This document shows positions 29,115-39,575 of a stretch of 64,000 nucleotides of DNA, in pieces. The notes under the pieces were generated by a model. It was not told the origin of the DNA and searched no databases. It saw nothing but the letters and a program-made list of their open reading frames with translations. Position numbers and translations under genes: made by a program. How positions within the stretch are numbered: position 1 is the first letter of the stretch; each line of letters opens with the position of its first letter. The stretch comes from Woeseiaceae bacterium (lineage in GTDB: Bacteria > Pseudomonadota > Gammaproteobacteria > Steroidobacterales > Woeseiaceae): NCBI GenBank assembly GCA_030065915.1, contig JASJCQ010000020.1:62001-126000 (forward strand), given 5' to 3'.

Positions 29115-30236
29115 ATGACGAACAGAAGAACATTCCTCGCGGGTTCCGGCGCCGCGTTGGGCCTCGCTGCAACCGGTTCGTTCGCGAAGTCCGAACCGAG
29201 CAAAAGCCTGAAGATTCTATTCCTGGGCGGCACCGGTTTCCTCGGTCCGCACACGGTCCAATACGCGATCGACCGCGGGCACGACGTCACATTGTTTAAC
29301 CGCGGCAGGACCAACAACGATCTGTTCCCGGAGCTGGAGAAGATCATCGGCAATCGCGACCCCGACGTGGACCAGGGTCTGAGCAACCTGAAGGGCCGCA
29401 AGTGGGACGCCGTTGTCGACACATCCGGATACGTGCCGCGTATCGTCGGTGCGTCAGCGAAACTGATGGCCGACAGCGCTGACCAGTACCTGTTTGTCTC
29501 GACGATTTGTCAGTACGACGGTTGGCTCGAAGGTCCGCAGCTTCGAACGGAAGCCATCGCCGGAGCGACGCTTGAAGACCCGACCACGGAGGACGTGTCC
29601 ACGCATTACTGCGCGCTTAAGGCTTACTGTGAGCGAGCCGCCGAAGCAGCCATGCCGGAACGCGTCACGCAGATCCGGCCCGGACTGATCGTCGGCCCGC
29701 GCGATCGCACCGATCGCTTCACCTATTGGCCGAACCGGGCCGACCTCGGTGGAGAAATGCTGGCGCCTGGCAAACGTGCCGACCTGACGCAGTACATCGA
29801 CGTACGCGATCTTGCGGAGTTCATGGTGCATTGCCTGGAGCAGAATCGACTCGACAGCTTCAACCTCGTGCGAGAGCCGATGCCTATGGGCGATTTTCTC
29901 AAGGCCTGTGTGGCTGTCACGGACAAGGGAACCGAGCTGACCTGGGTGCCGGCTGAGTTCCTGACGGCGGAGGGTCTGCTGGCCTGGCAGAACATCCCGA
30001 TGTGGGCGGATTCCGACAGTCCGATGACCGGATCGCTGACCTGGTCGCCCGCGAAGGCGCTGAAGGCCGGGCTGACGATTCGACCGGTAGAGACGACGAT
30101 CCGGGATACGCTCGCGTGGTTCCGTTCACTGCCCGAGGACCGGCAGGCAACGCTGCGGGCCGGCATCGCGCCTGACAGGGAGAAGGAAGTTCTCGCGTCC
30201 TGGCACGCGTCGAAGGAAGACGCTCAGGAGTCTTGA
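29115..30236 (+). CDS. TAT-exported NAD-dependent epimerase/dehydratase
   Basis: TAT-like signal NRRTFLAGSGAALGLAATGSFA; LFLGGTGFLGPHTVQYAIDRGHDVTLFNRG. Confidence 0.85.
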   Translation: MTNRRTFLAGSGAALGLAATGSFAKSEPSKSLKILFLGGTGFLGPHTVQYAIDRGHDVTLFNRGRTNNDLFPELEKIIGNRDPDVDQGLSNLKGRKWDAVVDTSGYVPRIVGASAKLMADSADQYLFVSTICQYDGWLEGPQLRTEAIAGATLEDPTTEDVSTHYCALKAYCERAAEAAMPERVTQIRPGLIVGPRDRTDRFTYWPNRADLGGEMLAPGKRADLTQYIDVRDLAEFMVHCLEQNRLDSFNLVREPMPMGDFLKACVAVTDKGTELTWVPAEFLTAEGLLAWQNIPMWADSDSPMTGSLTWSPAKALKAGLTIRPVETTIRDTLAWFRSLPEDRQATLRAGIAPDREKEVLASWHASKEDAQES

Positions 30237-31030
30237 GGCAGGCTTGTCAGCCGTAGCCTGAGCTCGGAAAGCCTGGCTTTCACACGAGTCATGGCATCTG
30301 GCCCGATTCGGACCAGTATTTTCTGGCCGCTGGACAGGTCTTCAAGTTGCGGGTCCGCGTATTCGTAGAGTACGTGCGGCCGGCGCAGCAGCACGGGCCC
30401 CGCGACCTGCGGTGTCTCGAGCAGGTGGTCGATGACCTCGACCAGCCGGTCGTTGAAATAGCCGTCGGGATAGCCGAGCGCCTCATAGGCTTGCTGCAGC
30501 AGCGGGTAAAAGCGCCGATAGCTTGCGATCATTGTGTCCATATCGGCCTGCTCGAACAGCCGAACATAGTCTTCGTAGCGCTGATAGTTCGCGGACGATA
30601 GCTCGAAGAGCTTGTCACCGGCTTGCTCGACGACCAGCGTACTGCCGACGGCTGCCACGGGCCTGAGGCGTTCCGACAGCGTCGACCTCGGGAGGTTGTC
30701 GACCGTTGTCACGAAGCGTTCGATGCCGCCGCTCTCAACGAGCATGACGTCGAGCGAAGCACCGAAGAGATCTTTCAGCGTGAGATTGAAGTAGGCGTCG
30801 CTATCGTTGAGTGGCGGAAGATCGACGAGGTCTGCAGGCGCCTGCGACCTGGACTTGGGTACCGCGAACCTCGGTTCACTCGGCTCCGCGGCTGTCTCCT
30901 CCGGCACGGTGGGCTCGGAGACGGGTAGCGGTTCGACGGATTGCTCGCGATTCAATATCCAGTAGCCGGCGCCACCGATGATCGCGACGATGACAACCAG
31001 CATCAGCCAGTCGCTACTTGAAGTCGACAT
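30224..31030 (-). CDS. DUF3014 domain membrane protein
   Basis: N-terminal TM, LPPLNDSDAYFNLTLKDLFG and ERFVTTVDNLPR typical of DUF3014. Confidence 0.78.
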   Translation of the reverse strand: MSTSSSDWLMLVVIVAIIGGAGYWILNREQSVEPLPVSEPTVPEETAAEPSEPRFAVPKSRSQAPADLVDLPPLNDSDAYFNLTLKDLFGASLDVMLVESGGIERFVTTVDNLPRSTLSERLRPVAAVGSTLVVEQAGDKLFELSSANYQRYEDYVRLFEQADMDTMIASYRRFYPLLQQAYEALGYPDGYFNDRLVEVIDHLLETPQVAGPVLLRRPHVLYEYADPQLEDLSSGQKILVRIGPDAMTRVKARLSELRLRLTSLPQDS

Positions 31031-31102
31031 CTCTACAATCCCCCCTGCGTTTCTGCGCAAGTCGTGTCTGATTGGATTTGATCCGGAGCCAAACCATTAG
31101 TT

Positions 31103-32125
31103 TCAATTCGCTTCCGATTCCAGCCCGGCTTCCCACGCGGCATCCAGCAGCGCCTGCGTCCGTTCGCTCGCCCGGATACTGGCGGCGATACCGTCCGCAT
31201 CGCCCACCAGGGATGCCACATCATCGAACATCTGCGTCGCTGCTGCTGCCGAGGAAGAAACACTGCGAGTCTCGTTAGTCCCATCCGGCCCCCAGCCGCC
31301 CCTGCGGAAAAGATAGTCCGCGGAGAAGTCTGGCTTGTGGCCGATGAAATCGTCGACATTGACACAGGCCTCTGTGCCCGATATCCGCAGATCCATGACG
31401 ACGGCGCCGGAGTCGAAACCGCAGTTCCATGTGCTGGTCGACCCGTCGTCGAAGCGAAGCAGGCCGCTACCGCTGATGGCGGCGCCCGTTTCAGCGTCGC
31501 GCCGGATCGCAGTGCTGGCGGAGACCAGCGTGATGTCCGGAGACAGAAATTCAACGGCAGCACGCATGTTGTACCAGCCGGTGTCGCCGACAGCACCGTA
31601 GGGCTCGAGGGCGGGGTTGTAGCGGATGTCGTCGCGATTCTGAAGATTGGCGTGAAACCCGGAGTCGACCGACCACACCCAGCCGAGCGTCGACAGTTGC
31701 CTTAATTCGTCGGTCCTTGGGTGATGCACGAAGTGAGTCGCGTCCATAAAAACAACGTCGTTGCCCCGGCAGGCCGCCGTAATTCTCTGCAACGAAGCGA
31801 GGTTCGCGAAGGGCTTCTCGCCGATCACTTGCTTGCAGGCGTGGGCTGCGGCAACGCAAATCTCCTCGCGGACGCCGGTCGGCGTCGCCACGTAGACCGC
31901 GTCGATGTCCGGGCTCTCAATCATCCTGCGCCAATCGTCAAAACGCAGCGGCACAGAATGCGAGTCGCCGAAGGTGTTGGCCGATGCCATCGTTCGGCTG
32001 CAGACGGCACACAGGTCAGCAGCACTGGCGTCGGCCAGGCGGTTCGCCATCGCGTTGGCGATCGACCCGGTCCCGACTATTCCCCAACGAAGTTTCTGCG
32101 GCTTCATACACCTGTCCCGGTTCAA
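31103..32125 (-). CDS. Gfo/Idh/MocA family oxidoreductase
   Basis: RWGIVGTGSIANAMANRLADASAADLCAVCSR; GEKPFANLASLQRI. Confidence 0.9.
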   Translation of the reverse strand: MNRDRCMKPQKLRWGIVGTGSIANAMANRLADASAADLCAVCSRTMASANTFGDSHSVPLRFDDWRRMIESPDIDAVYVATPTGVREEICVAAAHACKQVIGEKPFANLASLQRITAACRGNDVVFMDATHFVHHPRTDELRQLSTLGWVWSVDSGFHANLQNRDDIRYNPALEPYGAVGDTGWYNMRAAVEFLSPDITLVSASTAIRRDAETGAAISGSGLLRFDDGSTSTWNCGFDSGAVVMDLRISGTEACVNVDDFIGHKPDFSADYLFRRGGWGPDGTNETRSVSSSAAAATQMFDDVASLVGDADGIAASIRASERTQALLDAAWEAGLESEAN

Positions 32126-32227
32126 TTAGAGAGTCACAGCGGAGTCCTGCCAGACACTGACTGCGTGACAGACGATCATAATCCAGAGGCAGTCCGTCTG
32201 CATCGAAGCCGTCGAAACAGGAGTGCC

Positions 32228-32710
32228 ATGGAACGAGTCTTTATCGCGGGGCAAGCCTGTGCCACACTGCACCCAAGTCCGAGGCCATTTCCGCGGGCGG
32301 TCATTGATAATCTGGAGCGTGCGACTGTGGCACCTGGATCGGGGGGGAGAGTTCTGGTTGTCGACGACCATGAGCTGGTTCGCAGCTTGCTTGTCGATGT
32401 TCTCGAAGGCGCGGGTCTCGAAGTTCTTGCCGCCGATTCGGGACCGGCGGCGCTGGAGATCGTCACCGAACACGGCGAAGATATCGGCTGCATCGTCCAG
32501 GATATGTCGATGCCCGGAATGTCGGGACCGGAGACGATCGACAAGACCCTCGGTATCCTGCCGGACGCGCGAATCATCGTATTGAGTGTTGACGACGAGG
32601 CGACCGTTCGATCCCAGCTCGTAAACGCACCGATCAGGGCCTGTCTCGAAAAGCCCTGCGATACAGACAGGCTCGTCGACCTTGTCCAACAGACGATCAA
32701 TTCAGCTTGA
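32228..32710 (+). CDS. Stand-alone response-regulator receiver protein
   Basis: VLVVDDHELVRSLLVDVLEGAG, IVQDMSMPGMSGPE, CLEKPCD; no output domain. Confidence 0.82.
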   Translation: MERVFIAGQACATLHPSPRPFPRAVIDNLERATVAPGSGGRVLVVDDHELVRSLLVDVLEGAGLEVLAADSGPAALEIVTEHGEDIGCIVQDMSMPGMSGPETIDKTLGILPDARIIVLSVDDEATVRSQLVNAPIRACLEKPCDTDRLVDLVQQTINSA

Positions 32711-32761
32711 GGCACGACGATGCGCCACGCCCGTTCCTCGATGTGACGTAGCCGCAAGCTG

Positions 32762-34408
32762 ATGTCGTCGCGATTAAGAAACACCAATATCACTCGACTG
32801 AAAGAACAGTCGTTCGATGTGTGCGTCATCGGGGCGGGCATCAATGGCGCGGTCTCAGCGGCCGCGCTTGCCGGACAGGGGCTGAAAGTGGCGCTGATCG
32901 ACAAGGGCGACTTCGGTGGCTTCACGAGTTCGCAGTCATCCAACCTGGCCTGGGGCGGCATCAAGTACATGGAAACCGGCGAGTTCGGACTGGTCTGGAA
33001 GCTGTGCAAGAGCCGTAACCTGCTAAGCCGCAGCTACCCGTCGACCGTAAAGGAGATCCGATTCCTGACGACCGTCGAGAAGGACTTCCGTCTGCCGTCG
33101 TTTTTCGTCTACCTTGGGACGCTGGTGTATTGGTTGATCGGACGATTCGCGACCCGCGCTCCGAAGTTTTTCTCACCGCAAAAGCTGAAGGAGCGTGAAC
33201 CACTTATCGAGACCCGCGATGCTGTTGCCGGCATCGAATACTCCGACTGCTACCTTCACGACAACGACGCTCGTTTCGTCTGGGGATTTGTCCGCAAGGC
33301 GCTCGATTACGGCGCAGCGGCGGTGAATTATGTATGTTCAACCGGCGCGCGGCGAGAGGGCGATGACTGGATAGTCGCCGCTCGCGAAGAGCTTTCAGGC
33401 CTGGAGTTCGACATCCGGGCGCGCGTGCTGGTCAATGCCTGTGGCCCGTATGTCGACGAGCACAATGCATTGACCGGACAGGAAACGACGCACCGGCACC
33501 TGTTCTCGAAGGGCATTCATCTCGTGGTCGATCGCGTCATGGAACGCAAGCGAATACTGACGTTCTTCGCAAGTGACGGTCGGCTGTTCTTCATTTTGCC
33601 GATGGGGCCGAAAACCTGCATTGGAACGACGGACACGCGCGTCGATGACCCCGAGACCGGCGTGACGGACGAGGACCGGGACTTCGTGCTCGCGAACGCC
33701 AATGAATTGCTGGCTCTAACGACGCCTCTGACGAGGGCAGATATCATTGCCGAGCGTTGCGGCGTCCGGCCCCTGGCAGTCACAGGGCACAGCGACAGCG
33801 ACTGGATTTCGCTGTCCCGCAAGCATGCAATCGATGTCGACGAAGCCGCGCGCCACATCAGCATTTTCGGCGGCAAACTCACCGACTGCATCAACGTCGG
33901 CGATGAGGTCGCCGATATCGTCGAATCACTGGGCCTGAAGCGGCCCTTCGCCGGTCGCAAGTGGTACGGCGAGCCCGACGAGGCGACGCGGGAGGAATTC
34001 ATGCACCAGGCTCAGCTGATGGGCCTGGATGACATGACGGATGCCGACTCCAGCGAAGTCCTGTCTGAGCGATTCTGGCGACGATACGGCGCCGATGCCT
34101 TCGAGATGCTGGAATCCATACGTGCGAATCCGGACAACGCCAAACGCATGCTGAAGACGGCCGAGTACCTGAGGTGCGAGATCGAACACACCGGCAGGCG
34201 TGAAATGATCACGCGGCTGGAGGACTTCCTGCGTCGTCGTTCGAAGATCAGCCAGGTCGTGCGCGAGGAATCTCTGCGTGAATCCCCGGGATTATTGAAG
34301 GCCTGCAGAGTGTTCTTCGGCGATGACGCAGAGATGAAGCTGGATGAGTACTGGGCAACGCGCGAGCCGAAGGACCAGCCACCAGCCGAACCGGGGCCAA
34401 CCCTATAG
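32762..34408 (+). CDS. glpD: Glycerol-3-phosphate dehydrogenase/oxidase, FAD-dependent
   Basis: CVIGAGINGAVSAAALAGQGLKVALIDKGDFGGFTSSQSSNLAWGGIKYMETGEFGLV. Confidence 0.85.
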   Translation: MSSRLRNTNITRLKEQSFDVCVIGAGINGAVSAAALAGQGLKVALIDKGDFGGFTSSQSSNLAWGGIKYMETGEFGLVWKLCKSRNLLSRSYPSTVKEIRFLTTVEKDFRLPSFFVYLGTLVYWLIGRFATRAPKFFSPQKLKEREPLIETRDAVAGIEYSDCYLHDNDARFVWGFVRKALDYGAAAVNYVCSTGARREGDDWIVAAREELSGLEFDIRARVLVNACGPYVDEHNALTGQETTHRHLFSKGIHLVVDRVMERKRILTFFASDGRLFFILPMGPKTCIGTTDTRVDDPETGVTDEDRDFVLANANELLALTTPLTRADIIAERCGVRPLAVTGHSDSDWISLSRKHAIDVDEAARHISIFGGKLTDCINVGDEVADIVESLGLKRPFAGRKWYGEPDEATREEFMHQAQLMGLDDMTDADSSEVLSERFWRRYGADAFEMLESIRANPDNAKRMLKTAEYLRCEIEHTGRREMITRLEDFLRRRSKISQVVREESLRESPGLLKACRVFFGDDAEMKLDEYWATREPKDQPPAEPGPTL

Positions 34409-34461
34409 AAGGCGTTCAGGTGCGATGACATCCAGAAGATCAGATTCAGGCCAGAAGTCTC

Positions 34462-34833
34462 ATGAGTAAACCAGGAAACACGGGACTGATGCGTGCGTTC
34501 CGTGCTGCGAAATTTTCGGGGCAGGGCCTGAAGCAGGCCTGGCAACACGAGTCGGCCTTTCGGCAGGAGGTTACCCTGCTCGTCGTCATGATCCCGCTGG
34601 CTATCTGGCTTGGACGCACGCTGGTCGAGCAGGCTTTGCTGATCGCTGTCTGCCTGCTCGTCCTGCTTGTCGAGCTGTTGAATTCAGCCATCGAGGCAGC
34701 CATCGACCGGCAGGGCAGCGAACGACATGAGCTGTCGGGCCGCGCCAAGGACATGGGTTCCGCCGCTGTCAGCATTGCGTTGCTGATTGTTGTCGTGGTC
34801 TGGTCATCTGTCGCGATTCAGCGATTTGCCTAG
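34462..34833 (+). CDS. dgkA: Diacylglycerol kinase
   Basis: AWQHESAFRQEV, ELLNSAIEAAIDRQGSERHELSGRAKDMGSAAVSIAL. Confidence 0.93.
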   Translation: MSKPGNTGLMRAFRAAKFSGQGLKQAWQHESAFRQEVTLLVVMIPLAIWLGRTLVEQALLIAVCLLVLLVELLNSAIEAAIDRQGSERHELSGRAKDMGSAAVSIALLIVVVVWSSVAIQRFA

Positions 34834-34859
34834 CAGTCTGACCTCATCGTCGTGCGCGG

Positions 34860-35363
34860 TCAGTCCCTGACCTGGTAGAGGCCGAGCGCCAGTCTGTCCG
34901 CACGAGACAATGGTCTCTTCGCGAGAAAACCGGCGCAGACGACCGCAACCAGCCAGTAGATGGCATGCACCAGGGACAGGCCCGACACCAGCCATTCGGC
35001 GAGGATAGACGGGGGCTGTGCTTGCAGGACGTCCAGCGGTGACGTTCTCGTTGCCCGGGCGACGTTAAGCACTTGCATGAACACATTGCCAAGTACGCAG
35101 CCAATAACCGTATAAGTGACAGCCAGTACGGTGAATTTCGCCTCAATGCCGCGTCCAAGAAAGCCCATTGCCAGGCCGACGATCAGGCCGACGCCGGCTG
35201 CCGCAAATCCGTAGAAAACGGGCCACACGCTGACTGTGATGCCGTAGCCGAGCGCGGCGAGCAACGCCGCAGTCGCGCCGGCGATGATGGCTGCCGCGAA
35301 GTTCTGTTCCGACAGGAGCTTCTCAGCCAGCGCGTAGTTTTCTTGCTTTTCCTTGTCCTTCAT
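34860..35363 (-). CDS. Hypothetical membrane protein
   Basis: 167 aa, four hydrophobic segments. Confidence 0.6.
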   Translation of the reverse strand: MKDKEKQENYALAEKLLSEQNFAAAIIAGATAALLAALGYGITVSVWPVFYGFAAAGVGLIVGLAMGFLGRGIEAKFTVLAVTYTVIGCVLGNVFMQVLNVARATRTSPLDVLQAQPPSILAEWLVSGLSLVHAIYWLVAVVCAGFLAKRPLSRADRLALGLYQVRD

Positions 35364-35516
35364 CGCCCTTGGCTCAACACTGCTGCGCCGCCACTTTCCG
35401 TTGCCTTCTCATACGAACGAGTCAACGCGGCCAGTCAGCATCAGTCTATCTGAAACTGACTGCCGGGCAGTATCGGAAGCGGACTGACGAAGGGTTTTCC
35501 TTCAGTCAAGGCTTTC

Positions 35517-36131
35517 TCAGAACGCCTTCGGCTCGAGCAGCGGCTCGCAATAGGACTTCGGCTGGCCCCAGGTTTCCCTGCTGGTGCGCTTCTTTGCCTT
35601 GACCGGCAGGATCATCCCCCCGCTGTATATCTCCGACACTGAAACCGAGCAGGATCCGGCCGATTCGGGGCCCGACAGGACAATGTAGTAGTCCTTGTCC
35701 GGCTCGACAGGGAAGGACACAAGCGAGTTGCAGCCGATTGCGGCGAATCGCTTGGACAGGACCGGTTCCGGACCGCTGCCAGTGACCCCCAGCTCGATCG
35801 CGTAGTTCTCGCTCTCGACGGTATCCAGCGACGCGAGAAACGCGAAGTCGCTACCGGCCGCCACACGTGTCGAGCGTGAATTGCCCGCCGGAATCGTCTT
35901 GTCCTCGTCGAATCGAATGTACTGTCGTCCGGTACAGGCGGTTGCGTCCTGGAATGCGATGAACGTGCCCCGTTGTTGTTCCGAGCTGTTGACGAAAGTA
36001 ATGACGGATGTCGGCTCTTCTGTCGGCGGCTCATAGATGGACACGTCGGTCGCACAGCCGAATAGCGCCAGCAGCATCGAGGCTGCAGCACTGGCGGAGA
36101 CTGTCATTCGAATGTTCGTCGTTCTGTTCAT
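35517..36131 (-). CDS. Hypothetical lipoprotein
   Basis: Signal peptide with lipobox LALFGC. Confidence 0.65.
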   Translation of the reverse strand: MNRTTNIRMTVSASAAASMLLALFGCATDVSIYEPPTEEPTSVITFVNSSEQQRGTFIAFQDATACTGRQYIRFDEDKTIPAGNSRSTRVAAGSDFAFLASLDTVESENYAIELGVTGSGPEPVLSKRFAAIGCNSLVSFPVEPDKDYYIVLSGPESAGSCSVSVSEIYSGGMILPVKAKKRTSRETWGQPKSYCEPLLEPKAF

Positions 36132-36294
36132 CGGAGTCGCCAGCAGGAATCGAACCGCCCGTCGCTCATCGCCTGGCGCCGCAGATTCTCTGGATTGTGA
36201 CTCTAGCAGTCGATGGGCAACCAGGACGGGAGGCCGTCACAGATTCTAAAAGCCGATGCCATCCATACCGACGTCGGGAGTGAAGAGGAGTGTG

Positions 36295-36714
36295 CTATTC
36301 GATCCTGGAGAATGTCTGCGCGATGACCGTCCACTGATCCGCCCGTTTGATGGCGATCCACGTGAACTTTGTTCCGCCATCTTCAGATACATCGATGACA
36401 ACGGCTGTATCGCCGTGTAATCGAATGTCTTCATTGACGACACTGAAAGGGGCAATGTCGAGCGCGACGATGAAGTCGATATACGCGGCCTTGCCCATTG
36501 TGACGCCGGACGCAAACGTGGACAGGAAGTCGTCATGCAGGATTCTCTCCAGCGTTGCCCGGTCATCGTTTACCTCGGCGTCAATCCAGTCTTCAACCAG
36601 CGCTGTCAGCTCGGACCTCACCTTCGAGTCTGGCTGTAGCTTTGCCGGTTCGCCCGCATGCCCCAATGCTGAGAAGAGAATAAGAAAGTGAAAGATGTGC
36701 CTCGGTATGTTCAA
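36295..36714 (-). CDS. Exported SnoaL/DUF4440-like protein
   Basis: Signal peptide; VEDWIDAEVNDDRATLERILHDDFLSTFASG resembles NTF2-like/DUF4440. Confidence 0.7.
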   Translation of the reverse strand: MNIPRHIFHFLILFSALGHAGEPAKLQPDSKVRSELTALVEDWIDAEVNDDRATLERILHDDFLSTFASGVTMGKAAYIDFIVALDIAPFSVVNEDIRLHGDTAVVIDVSEDGGTKFTWIAIKRADQWTVIAQTFSRIE

Positions 36715-36926
36715 GATGTGCTCCCTGACTGCCTGGGTGCTGATCAGTATCGACGGTAACCCGCGGTCTGCAACGAGCGCGGCCTCCCGTCGATGGTATC
36801 ACCCGGAGCACTGCTTGCCGGTACATCGATTCGGTCAGTGCCCGGCCGGTAGCGGATCGTATCTATCGCGCCAGTGAGCTGCGATCTTCAGATAGACTAG
36901 CGCTCTTGCGTCCCGGATATGTCCCT

Positions 36927-39548
36927 ATGAGATACCTGATGTTATTGCTGTTCTCGAGCGTTGCGTTCGCCGATGTTGACGTACGCGAATTCGATGCACA
37001 GATGTTCCCTGACGATGTCAGCTACGTGGAAGGCATCCCGACGCCAGCCGAGTTCCTCGGTTTCGAGCTGGGTACCGAGCCCGTGCGGCATCATCAGCTC
37101 GTCGAGTACATCAGGTTAGTAGCGAGCATGAGTGACCGGCTCCGTGTCGAGACGATTGGTTATTCACATGAGCGCCGCCCCATTCTCTTCGTCGTCGCGA
37201 CGTCGGAATCCAATAGGAACAACCTGGAACAGATTCGCCAACGGCACGTGGCACTCACAGAGCCGGACAGCGGGCAGTCTGTCGAAGACGACATGCCGAT
37301 AGTGACCTGGCTCAACTATGGTGTGCACGGTGCTGAGGCGAGCGGAATGGACGCGGCGTTACCGTTTGTCTATTACCTCGCGGCGGCTGAAGGCGAAGAG
37401 ATTGAGGCGATCCTCGATGACAGCGTCATTCTCGTTACGGCGATCTTCAATCCCGACGGCCATTCGAAACGAATCGCCTGGGTCGATGCTTACGGTGGCA
37501 AGCGTCGTGTCAGCAATCCCGATCACATGGAGCACCAGTCAAGCTGGCGTTTTGCACGCACGAACCACTACTGGTTCGACCTGAATCGCCAGTGGCTGCT
37601 CGTGACACAACCGGAGCCCAAGGCCTGGATGAAGAAGTGGCATCAGTGGCGCCCCAACCTGACCGTCGACTACCACGAGATGGGAGGCGCGCAGACCTAT
37701 TATTTCCATCCTGGGGTCAGGACCAGGACCAACCCGCTGGCTCCCGAGGCGGCGGAAGTGCTGATGGCAAGAACCGCGGCGTTCTCCGAAGAGGTGCTCG
37801 ACAGGGAAGGGCGCCTGTATTTTCAGGGTGAGCGATTTGACAACTACTACGTTGGCAAGGGTTCGACCTTTCCTCTCCTGAACGGCGGTGTCGGCATTCT
37901 CTACGAGGCAGCCGCGGCGCTTGGGCGGGAGATCGAAACACCGAACGGCCTGCGCACGTACCGGGAGAACATCCGTAAGCAGTTCCGAACCAGTATCGCG
38001 AGTATCCGTGCCGGCGCCAGTCAGCGTCTGGACTATCTTCGCTACCAGAAGCGCTTCTATTCAGACGCCGTAGATGCTGCGGAAAAGAGTCCGACCCAGG
38101 CATGGGTGTTCTCGGCAAACGGCGACTCGGCCCGGCTCAGAGCATTCATCGAGTTGCTCGAAACGCATCGTATCGACGCGTTTGCTCTGACTCGCGACTT
38201 CGAAAGGGACGGCATTGTCTTTGAGCAAGCTCATTCGATGGTCGTTCCAACGGCACAGCCGCAATACACGCTGATTCGCAGCATCTTCGAAACGGTGGAT
38301 ACCTTTGAAGACGCGACGTTTTACGATGTATCCACGTGGACGCTGCCGCCAGCCTTTGGCCTCGACTATGCCGAGCTATCGAGACGCGAACTGCGCGGTC
38401 TGGCAGGCGGGGAATATGCATTCGAAACGGCCACCGGCGCCGTACCGCAGTCGAGTTTCGGCTACGTTCTCGAGTGGGCACCGTACCTTGCGCCGCGTGC
38501 TCTGTATCGTCTGCTCGAGGAGGGTCTGCTGGCCCGGGTCGCAACCGAGCCGTTCCAGGTCGAGACGACGGAGGGGCCACGGTCCCTGCCGCGCGGCAGC
38601 ATCTTCGTTCCACTGGACCGCCAGACGGTGTCGCGCGAGGAGATTCTCGCACTGATGCAGGATGTCGCCGGAATCGAAGGCCAGCGCGTCCACGCGCTGA
38701 CGTCAGGTCGAAGTGTGAATGGAACCCGCGGCGTCAATGTAGGTGGTCCGTCTTTCCATCCGCTCAGGAAACCCGAGGTCCTGATGGCCATTGGAGAGGC
38801 CGTCGATCTGTACGACGCCGGCGAAATCTGGCACCTGCTGGACTATCGCATGGATATTCCTCTGACCATGAGAGACGTTGATAAGCTCGCGGACATCGAC
38901 TGGTCTCGCTACACGCATATCGTGATGCCTTCGGGAGACTATTCGGCGCTGGATCCCCTGGTCTCGGATCGCCTGCGCCAGTGGATTAGCGAAGGTGGTA
39001 CGCTCGTCGCGTTCAGTGAAGCAATCACCTGGCTTCGAGGCGTAACACTTGACTATGTCCCCGAGCCAGACGGTGTGTTGGCACCGGATATGGATGCGAC
39101 GGTTGAAGACGAGATGACTGAAGACGCTGAGGATGAGGAGCCGGTAGGCCGGTTCGACTATGCCAGCAAGGATGATCGCGAGGCCGTCGATGTCCTCGGC
39201 GGCGCGATTTTCCGCGCAGACCTGGACACATCGCATCCTTTGGGCTTCGGTATCTCTCGCCGGGATATTGCGCTGCACAAAAACCACAAGGAAGTGCTGG
39301 AGCCGACAGATAACCCTTACGCCGTTGTCATTCAGTACGCTGAGCAACCGCTATTGTCAGGTTACGCGTCGGAAGAAAACCGGCAAGCCATAGCATCTAC
39401 GCCCGCGCTGATCGCCGAGCGCTATGAGAGCGGATCGATCATCCTGTTTGCCGACAATACAAACTTCCGAGGCTACTGGTATGGGACCAACAAGCTGTTC
39501 CTGAACAGCCTGTTCTTCTCGAAGGCATTCAGCGCACCGGAAGAATAG
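36927..39548 (+). CDS. Secreted M14-family zinc carboxypeptidase
   Basis: Signal peptide MRYLMLLLFSSVAFA; NYGVHGAEASGMDAAL zinc-site region; FNPDGH. Confidence 0.85.
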   Translation: MRYLMLLLFSSVAFADVDVREFDAQMFPDDVSYVEGIPTPAEFLGFELGTEPVRHHQLVEYIRLVASMSDRLRVETIGYSHERRPILFVVATSESNRNNLEQIRQRHVALTEPDSGQSVEDDMPIVTWLNYGVHGAEASGMDAALPFVYYLAAAEGEEIEAILDDSVILVTAIFNPDGHSKRIAWVDAYGGKRRVSNPDHMEHQSSWRFARTNHYWFDLNRQWLLVTQPEPKAWMKKWHQWRPNLTVDYHEMGGAQTYYFHPGVRTRTNPLAPEAAEVLMARTAAFSEEVLDREGRLYFQGERFDNYYVGKGSTFPLLNGGVGILYEAAAALGREIETPNGLRTYRENIRKQFRTSIASIRAGASQRLDYLRYQKRFYSDAVDAAEKSPTQAWVFSANGDSARLRAFIELLETHRIDAFALTRDFERDGIVFEQAHSMVVPTAQPQYTLIRSIFETVDTFEDATFYDVSTWTLPPAFGLDYAELSRRELRGLAGGEYAFETATGAVPQSSFGYVLEWAPYLAPRALYRLLEEGLLARVATEPFQVETTEGPRSLPRGSIFVPLDRQTVSREEILALMQDVAGIEGQRVHALTSGRSVNGTRGVNVGGPSFHPLRKPEVLMAIGEAVDLYDAGEIWHLLDYRMDIPLTMRDVDKLADIDWSRYTHIVMPSGDYSALDPLVSDRLRQWISEGGTLVAFSEAITWLRGVTLDYVPEPDGVLAPDMDATVEDEMTEDAEDEEPVGRFDYASKDDREAVDVLGGAIFRADLDTSHPLGFGISRRDIALHKNHKEVLEPTDNPYAVVIQYAEQPLLSGYASEENRQAIASTPALIAERYESGSIILFADNTNFRGYWYGTNKLFLNSLFFSKAFSAPEE

Positions 39549-39575
39549 CCTGATCTCACGGCGAGGCGGCCCTGC

